A stretch of 64,000 bases of DNA. It comes from Yersinia pekkanenii (GTDB lineage Bacteria > Pseudomonadota > Gammaproteobacteria > Enterobacterales > Enterobacteriaceae). This document shows, piece after piece, positions 45,339-52,894 of this stretch. A program made the position numbers and the translations under genes. The number at the start of each line of letters is the position of its first letter. The first letter of the stretch is position 1. The stretch is taken from positions 1 through 64,000 of the forward strand of contig NZ_CQAZ01000017.1 of the NCBI RefSeq assembly GCF_001152565.1, read 5' to 3'. The notes beneath the pieces are model-generated. The model worked only from the letters and a program-made list of their open reading frames with translations. It was not told where the DNA came from and ran no database searches.

Positions 45339-45361
45339 AACGCCAGCCTTGTGCTGGCGTT
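45339..45361 (+). terminator. Terminator of ackA-pta
   Basis: Stem AACGCCAGC (45339-45347) pairs with GCTGGCGTT (45353-45361), loop of five, followed by T. Confidence 0.9.
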
Positions 45362-45454
45362 TTTGCTCAATGGCAAAAAGGCTTATTAATTGGCAGTCAG
45401 AACACGTTTACCTCCCTACCATCCTGGCCAAAAACGCATCCGTAAAAAATACCC

Positions 45455-45568
45455 ACAAAAAAACCGCCATATAAGCGGTTTCTCTGCGCTGGTCCGGTAA
45501 GCAGCCATTCCAGCAGGGTTGTTGGTATCAAAAAAACGGTTACCAACATATCGCAAGCGCACCCCAGC
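45455..45568 (-). ncRNA. Candidate antitoxin small RNA (antisense to the toxin leader)
   Basis: On the minus strand a perfect -35 TTGACA (45598-45603), a 17-bp spacer and -10 CAAACT (45575-45580) would start a transcript near 45568. A terminator follows about 110 nt later (stem 45461-45467 with 45475-45481, then seven T). The first 16 nt of this RNA are the exact complement of 45706-45721 in the leader of the small membrane peptide. No coding frame inside looks real. The layout is that of divergent type I antitoxins. Confidence 0.6.
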
Positions 45569-45627
45569 CCACTCAGTTTGGGCCAGTTGCTATTCACTGT
45601 CAAGTATCTGCTGGAGATGCATTAGTG

Positions 45628-45633
45628 TACAAT
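45628..45633 (+). promoter_or_regulatory. Candidate -10 element of the toxin mRNA
   Basis: TACAAT would give a transcript start near 45640 and an mRNA of about 295 nt ending at the terminator at 45932. The -35 is poor. It lies back to back with the small RNA promoter. Confidence 0.35.
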
Positions 45634-45693
45634 CGCAGCGGGCCTTTTCGCCGCCTTAAGCAAGCGGGCATCGGTTTCAGGAAAGGATATCCA

Positions 45694-45738
45694 ATGGCCG
45701 TAAAGGCAAGCGCACCCCAGCGCTTGTATTCACGGTAG
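45694..45738 (+). CDS. Candidate 14-residue leader ORF upstream of the toxin
   Basis: ATG at 45694 preceded by AAGGA with 6-nt spacing opens a 14-codon frame, MAVKASAPQRLYSR, ending at TAG (45736-45738). The small RNA target (45706-45721) lies inside it. It may act as a leader whose translation exposes or couples to the toxin start, as mok does for hok. It could also be fortuitous. Confidence 0.35.
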   Translation: MAVKASAPQRLYSR

Positions 45739-45773
45739 TATCACCGGTGGTGCTGGCGTGAAGCGGTCTAAGC

Positions 45774-45905
45774 ATGGACCGCACAATGAAACGATACTTT
45801 TGTATTGTACTCGTTGTATTTGGTGCGTTGTTAACATCCGGGAGTGGCGGTTGGAGTATTTTTAACAACTCAATCACGGTAATAATCAATACATCAGGCA
45901 AGTAA
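45774..45905 (+). CDS. Small hydrophobic peptide, candidate type I toxin
   Basis: A 43-residue frame (MDRTMKRYFCIVLVVFGALL, then TSGSGGWSIFNNSITVIINTSGK) has a basic start, one membrane-spanning or signal-like segment (residues 8-22) and a polar/amphipathic tail. An internal ATG at 45786 with GGA at 7-nt spacing may be the true start (39 residues). It has a long leader of about 135 nt, a terminator right after the stop and a divergent antisense RNA gene. The size, layout and about 295-nt mRNA recall TimP/RyfA-type systems, but I cannot confirm homology. Confidence 0.55.
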   Translation: MDRTMKRYFCIVLVVFGALLTSGSGGWSIFNNSITVIINTSGK

Positions 45906-45912
45906 GCCCGGT

Positions 45913-45932
45913 AGCCGTCCTTCGGGGCGGCT
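45913..45932 (+). terminator. Terminator of the small toxin mRNA
   Basis: AGCCGTCC (45913-45920) pairs with GGGCGGCT (45925-45932) around a TTCG tetraloop and is followed by a T-rich stretch. Confidence 0.75.
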
Positions 45933-45956
45933 TTCCTTTGCTATTTGGCTCTATAT

Positions 45957-46991
45957 TCAAGTACTTTGCCGGGGTTCAAACTTATAGCTAAAACTTTGGC
46001 TAACCGGTTCATCCGCCTCCCCGCCTTCATCGTTATCAAGCAGATCAATCAACATCTTACCGGCTTCTTTACCCATCTTTTTGTAATCAATACGCATTGA
46101 AGTCAGCGTCGGGTGAGTTTGATCACAACTGTCTGAGCCATCCAGGCAAGCAACTGCAATCCCACCGGGGATTTTCAATAACCGCCGCTGGCACTCAAAT
46201 AGCACACCGAGAGCGATATCTTCATGGCTGCATATCACCGCATCCAGCTCCGGTTGGCGCTGAAGTATTTCAGTCAGAGCATAACGGCCAAACTGTAAAC
46301 TGGCCGTTTCAGGCGTAGTGACCGATTGATCCGCATTCTTGTAATGCTCCAGCATCGCCTTATGCCAGCCGTTCAGTTGCTGGCGTTGTAAACGGTTGTC
46401 CATATGAGCGCCGATAAACCCAATATTGCGATAGCCACGCGCCAGCAAATGGCGGCTTAATTCATAGGCCGACTCAAAAAAAGCCGCTTCAAGGGTTATT
46501 TTAGCCCCTTTAAAAGAGGAACCGATCACATTGACCGTCGGAACGTTAGCTCTTTCAAGCAGTTGATAGGTTTTATCTGCCAGTTGTGAACCGAATATCA
46601 CCACTGCCGCCGGATTACTTTGCAGCAAGGTCATCAATATTTCAGCCTCTTTACGCTGATTATATTCATGGCAACCGAGCAATAGCTGGAACTCATTTTT
46701 ATTCAGAATCTGTTGTAGTGCTTGCATAAACCGGGAACTGGCTTTGTCCGTCAATGACGGAATTAAAACGGCGATGGTATCACTGTGCCCTGATGCCAAT
46801 GCTCCTGCGGTACGATTAGGAATATACCCAAGTATTTCAACCGCTTGCTCTATTTTTTCACGTAATTTTTCGGAAACCTGCTCCGGCGTTCGCAGCGCTC
46901 TGGAAGCCGTCATCGACCCTACTCCGGCGTAATTTGCTACTTCCTGTAGAGTGACCCGGCCGGTATTACGGCGCTTACGCGTTTTTTCCAT
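45957..46991 (-). CDS. LacI-family transcriptional repressor of the adjacent PTS
   Basis: A 344-residue LacI/GalR regulator. The N-terminal helix-turn-helix (RVTLQEVANYAGVGSMTASRALRTPEQVS) and hinge (LGYIPNRTAGALASG) are followed by a periplasmic-binding-like effector domain (IAVLIPSLTD onward). The start at 46991 has AGGA at 7-nt spacing; the frame is open another 58 codons but that part crosses the operators and is not protein-like. It diverges from the PTS operon, and three matching palindromes lie between them. Its inducer is presumably the PTS substrate or its phosphate. Confidence 0.9.
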   Translation of the reverse strand: MEKTRKRRNTGRVTLQEVANYAGVGSMTASRALRTPEQVSEKLREKIEQAVEILGYIPNRTAGALASGHSDTIAVLIPSLTDKASSRFMQALQQILNKNEFQLLLGCHEYNQRKEAEILMTLLQSNPAAVVIFGSQLADKTYQLLERANVPTVNVIGSSFKGAKITLEAAFFESAYELSRHLLARGYRNIGFIGAHMDNRLQRQQLNGWHKAMLEHYKNADQSVTTPETASLQFGRYALTEILQRQPELDAVICSHEDIALGVLFECQRRLLKIPGGIAVACLDGSDSCDQTHPTLTSMRIDYKKMGKEAGKMLIDLLDNDEGGEADEPVSQSFSYKFEPRQST

Positions 46992-47116
46992 GCTGAATTC
47001 CTGCCTGATTAAAATTTCTTTTCTGGACAAAACACGCCATTCCGAGCTAGCCCTCGACAATACATTGCATTGTATATGGCTTATCCGGAGATAGCCAAAG
47101 CCCCTGACACAACAAA

Positions 47117-47164
47117 TGATAGCGCTATCACAATTTTTGGTAGCGCTATCAGGTAGCGCTACCA
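47117..47164. promoter_or_regulatory. Three LacI-type operator palindromes
   Basis: TGATAGCGCTATCA (47117-47130), TGGTAGCGCTATCA (47138-47151) and AGGTAGCGCTACCA (47151-47164) share the centre TAGCGCTA, the CpG-centred dyad expected of LacI-family operators. Centre-to-centre spacings are 21 and 13 bp; the second and third sites share one base. They lie 78 bp upstream of the IIA gene and 126 bp upstream of the repressor gene, so they can control both. Confidence 0.85.
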
Positions 47165-47241
47165 ATTGAGATATTCATCACATTAATACCAACGATAACG
47201 CTCTACTCTCAGGTTAACAGTCATCGGGAGTCATCAATATC

Positions 47242-47685
47242 ATGTTAAAAACACTGTTAACCTCAGACGTCATTCAGGTGGTCAGCCAGGCAAAAGACTG
47301 GCGTGATGCTATTGCAATTTCATGCCAGCCGCTGATTGATAATGGCGCCATTGAACCCCGTTATGTCGAGGCAATTTATCGCTCCCATGAGGCTATTGGC
47401 CCCTATTACGTGGTCGGGCCGGGGATTGCGATGCCACATGCCCGCCCGGAAGAAGGCGTAAATAAACGCTCTCTGGCATTAACCCTCATTACTGAGGGCG
47501 TCACTTTCAATGCAGAAGGTAACGACCCGGTAAAACTGCTCATCGTGTTAGCCGCGACAGACAGTACTAGCCATATCGAGGCTATTTCTCAACTCGCTCA
47601 GTTGTTCGATAACGATAACGATGTACAAACCTTACTTAATGCCAAAACGCAGCAGGATATTTTGTCGGTTATTGCACGTTACTAA
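47242..47685 (+). CDS. PTS IIA component, ascorbate/fructose-mannitol type
   Basis: A 147-residue PTS_IIA type 2 domain. The phosphorylated histidine is His66 in GPGIAMPHARPEEGV. It receives phosphate from HPr and passes it to the IIB protein encoded 42 bp downstream. First gene of a three-gene operon under the adjacent LacI-family repressor. IIA proteins of this type pair with UlaA/SgaT-like IIC proteins. Confidence 0.92.
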   Translation: MLKTLLTSDVIQVVSQAKDWRDAIAISCQPLIDNGAIEPRYVEAIYRSHEAIGPYYVVGPGIAMPHARPEEGVNKRSLALTLITEGVTFNAEGNDPVKLLIVLAATDSTSHIEAISQLAQLFDNDNDVQTLLNAKTQQDILSVIARY

Positions 47686-47727
47686 TCTTGGTATTCAGTT
47701 TGGATAATAATTTTAAGGGAAAAGAAA

Positions 47728-48015
47728 ATGAAAATTACAGTGGTTTGCGGTAACGGTTTAGGCACCAGCCTGATGATGGAAATCAGCATCAAAAGTATTC
47801 TGAAAGAATTAGCCGTGAGTGCAGAAGTTGATCACGTCGACCTGGGCTCAGCAAAAGGGACACCGAGTGATATTTTCATCGGTACCAAAGATATTGCCGA
47901 ACAATTAGTGGCTCAAGCGGTTGGCGGTAGGATAGTGGCATTGGATAACATGATCGATAAGAAAGCCATGAAAGAGCGTCTGTCTGCAGCATTAACCGAA
48001 TTAGGCGCTTTGTAA
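47728..48015 (+). CDS. PTS IIB component, ascorbate (SgaB/UlaB) type
   Basis: A 95-residue IIB domain with the phosphocysteine Cys7 in VVCGNGLGTSLMME, the P-loop-like motif of the lactose/ascorbate IIB fold. AAGGGA stands 7 nt before the start. It transfers phosphate to the sugar carried by the IIC protein. Confidence 0.92.
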   Translation: MKITVVCGNGLGTSLMMEISIKSILKELAVSAEVDHVDLGSAKGTPSDIFIGTKDIAEQLVAQAVGGRIVALDNMIDKKAMKERLSAALTELGAL

Positions 48016-48027
48016 GCGGAGGCTGGT

Positions 48028-49284
48028 ATGGATTTCTTTCGTTTTTTAATGAGTGATGTGCTTTCTGAACCGGCAATTCTGGTCGGTTTGATCGCTTTAA
48101 TCGGCCTGATTGCCCAGAAAAAACCGGTGACTGAATGTATTAAAGGCACCGTAAAAACCATCATGGGTTTTGTGATTTTAGGTGCCGGTGCCGGGCTGGT
48201 AGTTTCATCTTTGGGTGATTTTGCCAATATCTTCCAGCATGCTTTCGGTATTCAGGGCGTGGTGCCAAATAACGAAGCGATTGTGTCAGTGGCACAAAAG
48301 AGCTTTGGTAAAGAAATGGCGATGATTATGTTCTTCGCTATGGTTATCAATATTCTGATTGCTCGCTTTACGCCGTGGAAATTTATCTTCCTGACCGGTC
48401 ATCACACCCTATTTATGTCAATGATGGTCGCCGTGATCCTGGCCACCGCTGGCATCAGCGGTGTGACACTGATTGTTATTGGTTCGCTGGTGGTTGGGGT
48501 TGCGATGGTGTTCTTCCCAGCCATTGCCCACCCTTACATGAAAAAGGTCACCGGTTCTGATGATGTGGCAATCGGCCACTTCTCTACTTTGTCTTATGTA
48601 CTGGCCGGTTTTATCGGTAGCAAATTCGGCAATAAAGAACATTCAACTGAAGATATGAATGTACCGAAAAGCCTGCTGTTCCTGCGTGATACACCAGTGG
48701 CTATCTCATTCACCATGTGTATTATTTTCATCGTAACCTGCCTGTTTGCCGGGCCGGAAGTGGTGAAAAGCCTGAGTGGTGGCAAAAACTGGTTTATGTT
48801 CTCGCTGATGCAATCCATTACTTTTGCGGCGGGTGTATACATCATCCTGCAAGGTGTACGAATGGTTATTGCTGAGATCGTACCGGCATTCAAAGGGATC
48901 TCCGATAAACTGGTACCGAATGCAAAACCTGCATTGGACTGCCCGGTGGTGTTCCCTTACGCGCCAAATGCGGTATTGGTTGGCTTCCTGAGTAGTTTTG
49001 CAGCGGGCCTTATCGGTATGTTCGCGCTGTATTTGATGAACATGACCGTGATTATCCCTGGTGTCGTGCCTCACTTCTTCGTCGGTGCCGCCGCCGGGGT
49101 GTTTGGTAATGCCACCGGTGGGCGTCGCGGTGCCATTCTGGGCGCATTTGCCCAAGGCTTGTTGATTACCTTCCTACCCGTGTTCTTACTGCCCGTGCTA
49201 GGTGATATCGGTTTTGCCAACACCACCTTCAGCGATGCTGACTTTGGTGCGCTGGGTATTCTGCTGGGTATTATTGTTCGCTAA
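48028..49284 (+). CDS. PTS IIC permease, ascorbate (SgaT/UlaA) family
   Basis: A 418-residue inner-membrane protein with about ten to eleven hydrophobic segments and the blocks GFVILGAGAGLVVSSL, FTPWKFIFLTGHHTLFMS, IGHFSTLSYVLAGFIGSKFG and FFVGAAAGVFGNATGGRRGA. These identify the ascorbate-type IIC family. No sugar-phosphate enzyme follows, so the substrate cannot be read from the operon; L-ascorbate or a pentose/hexose-like acid or polyol are options. In E. coli the yfcC gene occupies this place. Confidence 0.9.
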   Translation: MDFFRFLMSDVLSEPAILVGLIALIGLIAQKKPVTECIKGTVKTIMGFVILGAGAGLVVSSLGDFANIFQHAFGIQGVVPNNEAIVSVAQKSFGKEMAMIMFFAMVINILIARFTPWKFIFLTGHHTLFMSMMVAVILATAGISGVTLIVIGSLVVGVAMVFFPAIAHPYMKKVTGSDDVAIGHFSTLSYVLAGFIGSKFGNKEHSTEDMNVPKSLLFLRDTPVAISFTMCIIFIVTCLFAGPEVVKSLSGGKNWFMFSLMQSITFAAGVYIILQGVRMVIAEIVPAFKGISDKLVPNAKPALDCPVVFPYAPNAVLVGFLSSFAAGLIGMFALYLMNMTVIIPGVVPHFFVGAAAGVFGNATGGRRGAILGAFAQGLLITFLPVFLLPVLGDIGFANTTFSDADFGALGILLGIIVR

Positions 49285-49308
49285 TCAGTGAGATAAATGT
49301 AAAAACAC

Positions 49309-49333
49309 AAAAGCCCCTGACGAAGGGGCTTTT
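49309..49333. terminator. Terminator between the PTS operon and yfcD
   Basis: AAAAGCCCCT (49309-49318) pairs with AGGGGCTTTT (49324-49333), followed by further T. It can serve both convergent genes. Confidence 0.9.
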
Positions 49334-49350
49334 TTATGGCTAAGCAGGCA

Positions 49351-49899
49351 TTAATCTTCGCGCGGGGTAATTTTGCCGTAATTCTGCTCATTGTTGCGGG
49401 TTAACCACAATGACAGTGCTTTCAGGGAATCCGGAGTGAACTCGTCACAACGGGCGGTTATCTCCTCCGGTACCATCCAACATACTTCGTCAATCTCCTC
49501 GGCCTGCAACGCAAACGGGCCATGAGAAACACAACTGAACAAAGCACCCCAGACGCGGCAACACTCTTCTTCAAAGTAGAACAGCCCATGTTCGGCAAAA
49601 GGCACCCCTGCAATGCCTAACTCTTCTTCTGCCTCGCGCCGGGCAGATTCAAGATAGTTCTCACCGCCTTGCACCACCCCACCGGCTGTCGCATCCAGTT
49701 TTCCGGGATAGAAATCTTTGTTCTCAGTACGGCGTTGTACCAGAATCTTGCCCATTCCATCATGCACCACAATATAAGTAGCACGATGGCGTAGCCGTTG
49801 AGCTCTCATTTGTTGACGACTGGATTGAGCTATAACCTCATTCTGATCATCAACAATATCAACCCACTCGGTGACTGCTGCTGGATTTTGCTCCACCAT
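49351..49899 (-). CDS. yfcD: Nudix hydrolase YfcD
   Basis: A 182-residue Nudix protein with a full Nudix box ([24 protein letters not shown], written as GX5EX7REUXEEXGU). N- and C-terminal parts match YfcD, related to isopentenyl-diphosphate isomerase-like Nudix enzymes; the substrate is unknown. It is followed by what was yfcE on the same strand, as in E. coli. Confidence 0.93.
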   Translation of the reverse strand: MVEQNPAAVTEWVDIVDDQNEVIAQSSRQQMRAQRLRHRATYIVVHDGMGKILVQRRTENKDFYPGKLDATAGGVVQGGENYLESARREAEEELGIAGVPFAEHGLFYFEEECCRVWGALFSCVSHGPFALQAEEIDEVCWMVPEEITARCDEFTPDSLKALSLWLTRNNEQNYGKITPRED

Positions 49900-49948
49900 C
49901 CTCTGAAACCTTCTCTCTGGGCGCGATTAATACGCGCGCAATTGTTAA

Positions 49949-50147
49949 TTAGTCTTTCAATGCCAACTGGACGACAGGCTCATCACTTTGTAGGGTTAGA
50001 ACCTGTAAAACGCCCTCATCTAACACGCCATAACTTACCGGATATCCCCCTTTAGGGATGCTGACTGAACCGAGATTAAAACAAATTATATCACCTTGCC
50101 ACTGAGCTTCGGGCAGATGAGTATGACCATAGACTAAGGTATTGTTA
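49949..50147 (-). pseudogene. yfcE: 3' fragment of yfcE, cut by prophage insertion
   Basis: On the minus strand this frame reads NTLVYGHTHLPEAQWQGD and continues about 64 residues to VVQLALKD and a stop. It is the C-terminal third of the YfcE phosphodiesterase, including the metal-binding GHTH motif. Immediately upstream the frame meets a TGA at 50150-50152 inside AT-rich phage-like sequence. The N-terminal part, with the other metal ligands, is not in this window and should lie at the far end of the prophage. Confidence 0.85.
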
Positions 50148-50327
50148 AATCATTTACACATGATAATAGTTCTCATTGTGAGGCGATCACTATCTATGAT
50201 ACTACTCTTATACAATTGTTATGAGACAATCAAACAACTATTATTTGAGATGTGAGTATGAGATCGCACTGTGAACCCATAACCTAACACCACAATGCCC
50301 GTCACATCCCATACCCCCCCTTAGGGC
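50141..50327. other. Prophage attachment-site region
   Basis: The yfcE homology stops near 50147 (after GACTAAGGTATTGTT). The following 180 bases are non-coding and AT-rich, with short inverted and repeated words (CTCATTGTGAG, ACAATTGTTATGAGACAAT, GAGATGTGAG, TATGAGATC) that could be integrase or excisionase arm sites. The exact core cannot be set without the other end. Confidence 0.55.
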
Positions 50328-50624
50328 CTATATACTCCCCAGCATGGCGAACACGATCCTGAAAATCTGCTCCAGTGGGATGATGGGTAAAATAACGCCA
50401 AACAATCCCAGAATTGGAATCGCAATGTAGTTCCACATGATTATAATTACACAGCCATAACCCATATAATTACGCCATGACTTGCCATTGCGGGTTTCTT
50501 CCATGGTGATCTGGTTTTGTTCATGACTATTCTGACTATTCAATTCATCTTTGTTTTGCTCCTTCTTCTGAAAGAATCCAAAACCTGTTTTTATTAATTC
50601 AATAATTGCTGTGATTGAGAACAT
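50328..50624 (-). CDS. Candidate 3TM-type holin
   Basis: A 98-residue protein with an N-terminal hydrophobic stretch, a polar glutamine/asparagine-rich loop, then SWRNYMGYGCVIIIMWNYIA followed by a last hydrophobic segment ending in FAMLGSI. The Trp-Arg...Gly-Tyr...Cys...Trp-Asn-Tyr pattern resembles the GTA_holin_3TM family. I chose 50624 because AGGAGG lies 9 nt upstream. It is the last prophage gene before the attachment site and overlaps the preceding gene by 26 bases. Confidence 0.6.
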   Translation of the reverse strand: MFSITAIIELIKTGFGFFQKKEQNKDELNSQNSHEQNQITMEETRNGKSWRNYMGYGCVIIIMWNYIAIPILGLFGVILPIIPLEQIFRIVFAMLGSI

Positions 50625-50973
50625 CCGTTGTCCCCTCCTTTTGTGTGAACTGGCAAACAATTGACCAGCACCTATATCCTTTATACTGGATTGGTAATTG
50701 GGTAATCACAGTGCATTCTTGTTCTATACCCTTAATATTAAAAGTACTAATATCACCATCTAATACTAATGGTTTTTGATCCAGATTGAATGATACGACG
50801 AACATATCACCACCATTCTTGTCGAGCATTTTCTTAACTTTTTTGATCATTACCAAACAAATTGAATAAGGTAATGTAGTACTTACTGGTACAAATCCAT
50901 TGAATAATTGGTCTTTTAAATCTTCGTGGTGATAACATGGAAATTGTTTTATACAATCTTCTAAATTGTTCAT
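50599..50973 (-). CDS. Unknown small phage protein
   Basis: I do not recognise this 124-residue protein (MNNLEDCIKQFPCYHHEDLK...). It is soluble, cysteine-containing and has a strand-rich middle (MFVVSFNLDQKPLVLDGDIS). It lies between a basic unknown protein and the holin candidate at the prophage edge, a usual place for accessory (moron) genes. Confidence 0.65.
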   Translation of the reverse strand: MNNLEDCIKQFPCYHHEDLKDQLFNGFVPVSTTLPYSICLVMIKKVKKMLDKNGGDMFVVSFNLDQKPLVLDGDISTFNIKGIEQECTVITQLPIQYKGYRCWSIVCQFTQKEGTTDVLNHSNY

Positions 50974-50980
50974 ATATTGT

Positions 50981-51586
50981 TTACCTAAATGTATAGTTAA
51001 ATGACCCTCTCAGATCTGATAGTTCATTATTTACTTGTGTTAATGTCTCTTGATAAAAATCAAACAATGGTTTACGTTTCTTCTGACGAATGACACCAAT
51101 AATCCTCGCCAATCTATCTTGCTTACTTTTACCCTTCTTCTTACGCGTATCTATAATGTAAGTTCTACCATGTTTATCTTTTTGCTTTTTAAACTTACCA
51201 TTGGCAAGATTAGATTTAAGTCCCGTAATATTACCTTGTTGGTTTAACTTGGCAGTACTGAATGGAATAATTTTAGATTCTTGTTTCTGTGTGTAAGAAT
51301 CGTCTAACATCCATTTTAAGTACTTCGTCTGTAATTGCTTTACAAGAATCTGGTTCTCAGTTCTACCGTTCACATTTTTATAATTGAATAATATCGCCTT
51401 TGATGTGAACGGTACTACTCCACCCTTGGCAGTGCTGTTAATCTTATTTTGAATTTGTTGTGATACTAATCTTACACGTTGAGACAATTCTTTTTGAAAA
51501 TCTGCCGTTATACGTGGAGCATTACGATTTAATAATGCCCCCGCTTGTCTTGGCGTCATTCCTTGCCAGCCAGATGTATTTTGCAT
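50981..51586 (-). CDS. Unknown basic phage protein
   Basis: A 201-residue, strongly basic protein with many lysines (KKKGKSKQDRLARIIGVIRQKKRKPLF). The start has AAGGA at 7-nt spacing. The N-terminal half (ADFQKELSQRVRLVSQQIQNKIN) is helical. It has some general resemblance to minor tail or tail-completion proteins, but its place downstream of the lysis genes is unusual for that. Not identified with confidence. Confidence 0.6.
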   Translation of the reverse strand: MQNTSGWQGMTPRQAGALLNRNAPRITADFQKELSQRVRLVSQQIQNKINSTAKGGVVPFTSKAILFNYKNVNGRTENQILVKQLQTKYLKWMLDDSYTQKQESKIIPFSTAKLNQQGNITGLKSNLANGKFKKQKDKHGRTYIIDTRKKKGKSKQDRLARIIGVIRQKKRKPLFDFYQETLTQVNNELSDLRGSFNYTFR

Positions 51587-51596
51587 ATGCTAATCC

Positions 51597-52028
51597 TTAT
51601 GATAAGTCCTCTAATAGTTGACGAATAATAAACAATTGTTCACCGTTATCCTTCAACAATCGATTCTTCACCATTATTGCTTTGTTCAAACAATCCCAAC
51701 GTGTACCAAAAATACTTATCAAGGCAGTTTCACACAATGAGGCTTCCTGTAATGTTTTATAACAATACAATATTGATTTACGATATGGTTGTCCTTCACC
51801 AATATATTCATTAACAGATTTTGATGAGGATGTATAAGTACGCCAATTTGATTGTTTAGAATTCTCATCAAAATCTTTAATATTGCGAATACCTTTGTAT
51901 ACTTGTTTTACCCCAATATAATATTGACCACTATCGGGGAACTGAATCATATAAACAAATGCCGCATGATCTGTTACTTCTTCAAGCCTAAACTCATTAC
52001 CCCACATTCTCCATTCTGTTTTATCCAT
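51597..52028 (-). CDS. GIY-YIG-like (Seg-type) endonuclease
   Basis: A 143-residue protein with FVYMIQFPDSGQYYIGVKQ, fitting the GIY-YIG pattern, followed by WRTYTSSSKSVNEYI, a segment typical of phage Seg/homing-type GIY-YIG proteins. The start at 52028 follows AAGGGG by 7 nt. A free-standing homing endonuclease inside the lysis region is the likeliest reading. Catalytic residues beyond the YIG motif cannot be fully assigned. Confidence 0.65.
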   Translation of the reverse strand: MDKTEWRMWGNEFRLEEVTDHAAFVYMIQFPDSGQYYIGVKQVYKGIRNIKDFDENSKQSNWRTYTSSSKSVNEYIGEGQPYRKSILYCYKTLQEASLCETALISIFGTRWDCLNKAIMVKNRLLKDNGEQLFIIRQLLEDLS

Positions 52029-52030
52029 AA

Positions 52031-52486
52031 TTAACCCCTTACTACATAGGTAATCATGCTTTCTACTCTGTTTGGCGTCTGTCGATACCATTTTGAATCT
52101 TTTACTTCAAGTATTGCGGTAGCGTAATTCCCGGTTGATAATGCTGCCAAGAAACGTTTAAATTGTTTTGTCCCTGCTAATCCGAGTTGAAATATCATCA
52201 TGATTAGGAATTCATTCCAACGGCTCTCTGGGGGTAAATTCAATTTTAGTGAGTTAACACCAGTACGGGCAATTTCAATATCTTGTTCTAATAATAAATC
52301 TGCTTGGTGCTCTGTTATGCCATCATAGTATGCTTTCTCATTTCTTAGGACAAGGTGTCCATACCCTATTGTGGGGAATCCTTCGCTACACTTATAGACC
52401 CAGAATTTATCATTCTTGAAATAACCGAATTTCGTTTGATATGCCTTAGTACCTTCATATTCTTTTAATTTTGCTTTTAGTTCCAT
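52031..52486 (-). CDS. Endolysin, T4-type lysozyme (GH24)
   Basis: A 151-residue muramidase with the catalytic glutamate in LKEYEGTKAY (Glu10) and the GFPTIGYGHLV motif. It cleaves peptidoglycan at the end of the lytic cycle. It has no signal peptide or signal-anchor, so it needs a canonical holin, fitting the candidate at 50328. A terminator lies just upstream, so it may have a separate transcript or be made by read-through. Confidence 0.88.
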   Translation of the reverse strand: MELKAKLKEYEGTKAYQTKFGYFKNDKFWVYKCSEGFPTIGYGHLVLRNEKAYYDGITEHQADLLLEQDIEIARTGVNSLKLNLPPESRWNEFLIMMIFQLGLAGTKQFKRFLAALSTGNYATAILEVKDSKWYRQTPNRVESMITYVVRG

Positions 52487-52555
52487 TTTAATAATCCCAT
52501 TTGATTGTTGTTATGAATATTTATCAAATAGATTCAAAACAATCCCCAAATGAAA

Positions 52556-52580
52556 AAAGGCCAGCTATTGGCTGACCTTT
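52556..52580 (-). terminator. Terminator-like hairpin after the small coiled-coil gene
   Basis: On the minus strand AAAGGTCAGC pairs with GCTGGCCTTT (one G-T pair) and six T follow. It lies between the 52584-52850 gene and the lysozyme gene. Confidence 0.7.
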
Positions 52581-52583
52581 TGG

Positions 52584-52850
52584 TTACTTCTTTTCCAAAA
52601 TTGTGATTACACGTTCCATTTTTAGATTAAGACTATTAATCGACGTTTCAAGATTTTTCAAAGTTTCCTTCGTTTTTTCTTGATCATCATTTAATATTTT
52701 GACAGTACTTTGTAGTACTCGATAATCACTCTCAATATTTGATATTCTCGTATTCAGGCCGTCTGCGTCAATCTTCCTATCTCGGAAAATTGTCCAGAGA
52801 ACACTTAGGATTGAGAACACTATGGCAACTGTTGCTAAATCAAGACCCAT
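52584..52850 (-). CDS. Small membrane-anchored coiled-coil protein, lysis candidate
   Basis: An 88-residue protein with one N-terminal membrane segment (LATVAIVFSILSVLWTIF) and a long coiled coil (ISNIESDYRVLQSTVKILND..LEKK). The layout suits an inner-membrane spanin or an XhlA-like holin partner. It stands between the J-like protein and the lysozyme, consistent with a lysis role, but family membership is not certain. Confidence 0.6.
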   Translation of the reverse strand: MGLDLATVAIVFSILSVLWTIFRDRKIDADGLNTRISNIESDYRVLQSTVKILNDDQEKTKETLKNLETSINSLNLKMERVITILEKK

Positions 52851-52894
52851 ATTATTACTTCCATATTATTATTATTATTATTATGCTCTATTAT

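Noticed and set aside
45397-45603. 68-codon minus-strand frame over the small RNA
   Set aside because: It coincides with the promoter and body of the candidate antisense RNA. It lacks a ribosome site and protein-like sequence.
47058-47085. Near-palindrome ATACATTGCATTGTAT upstream of the LacI gene
   Set aside because: It has internal mismatches and differs from the three operator palindromes. I see no support for a regulator site.
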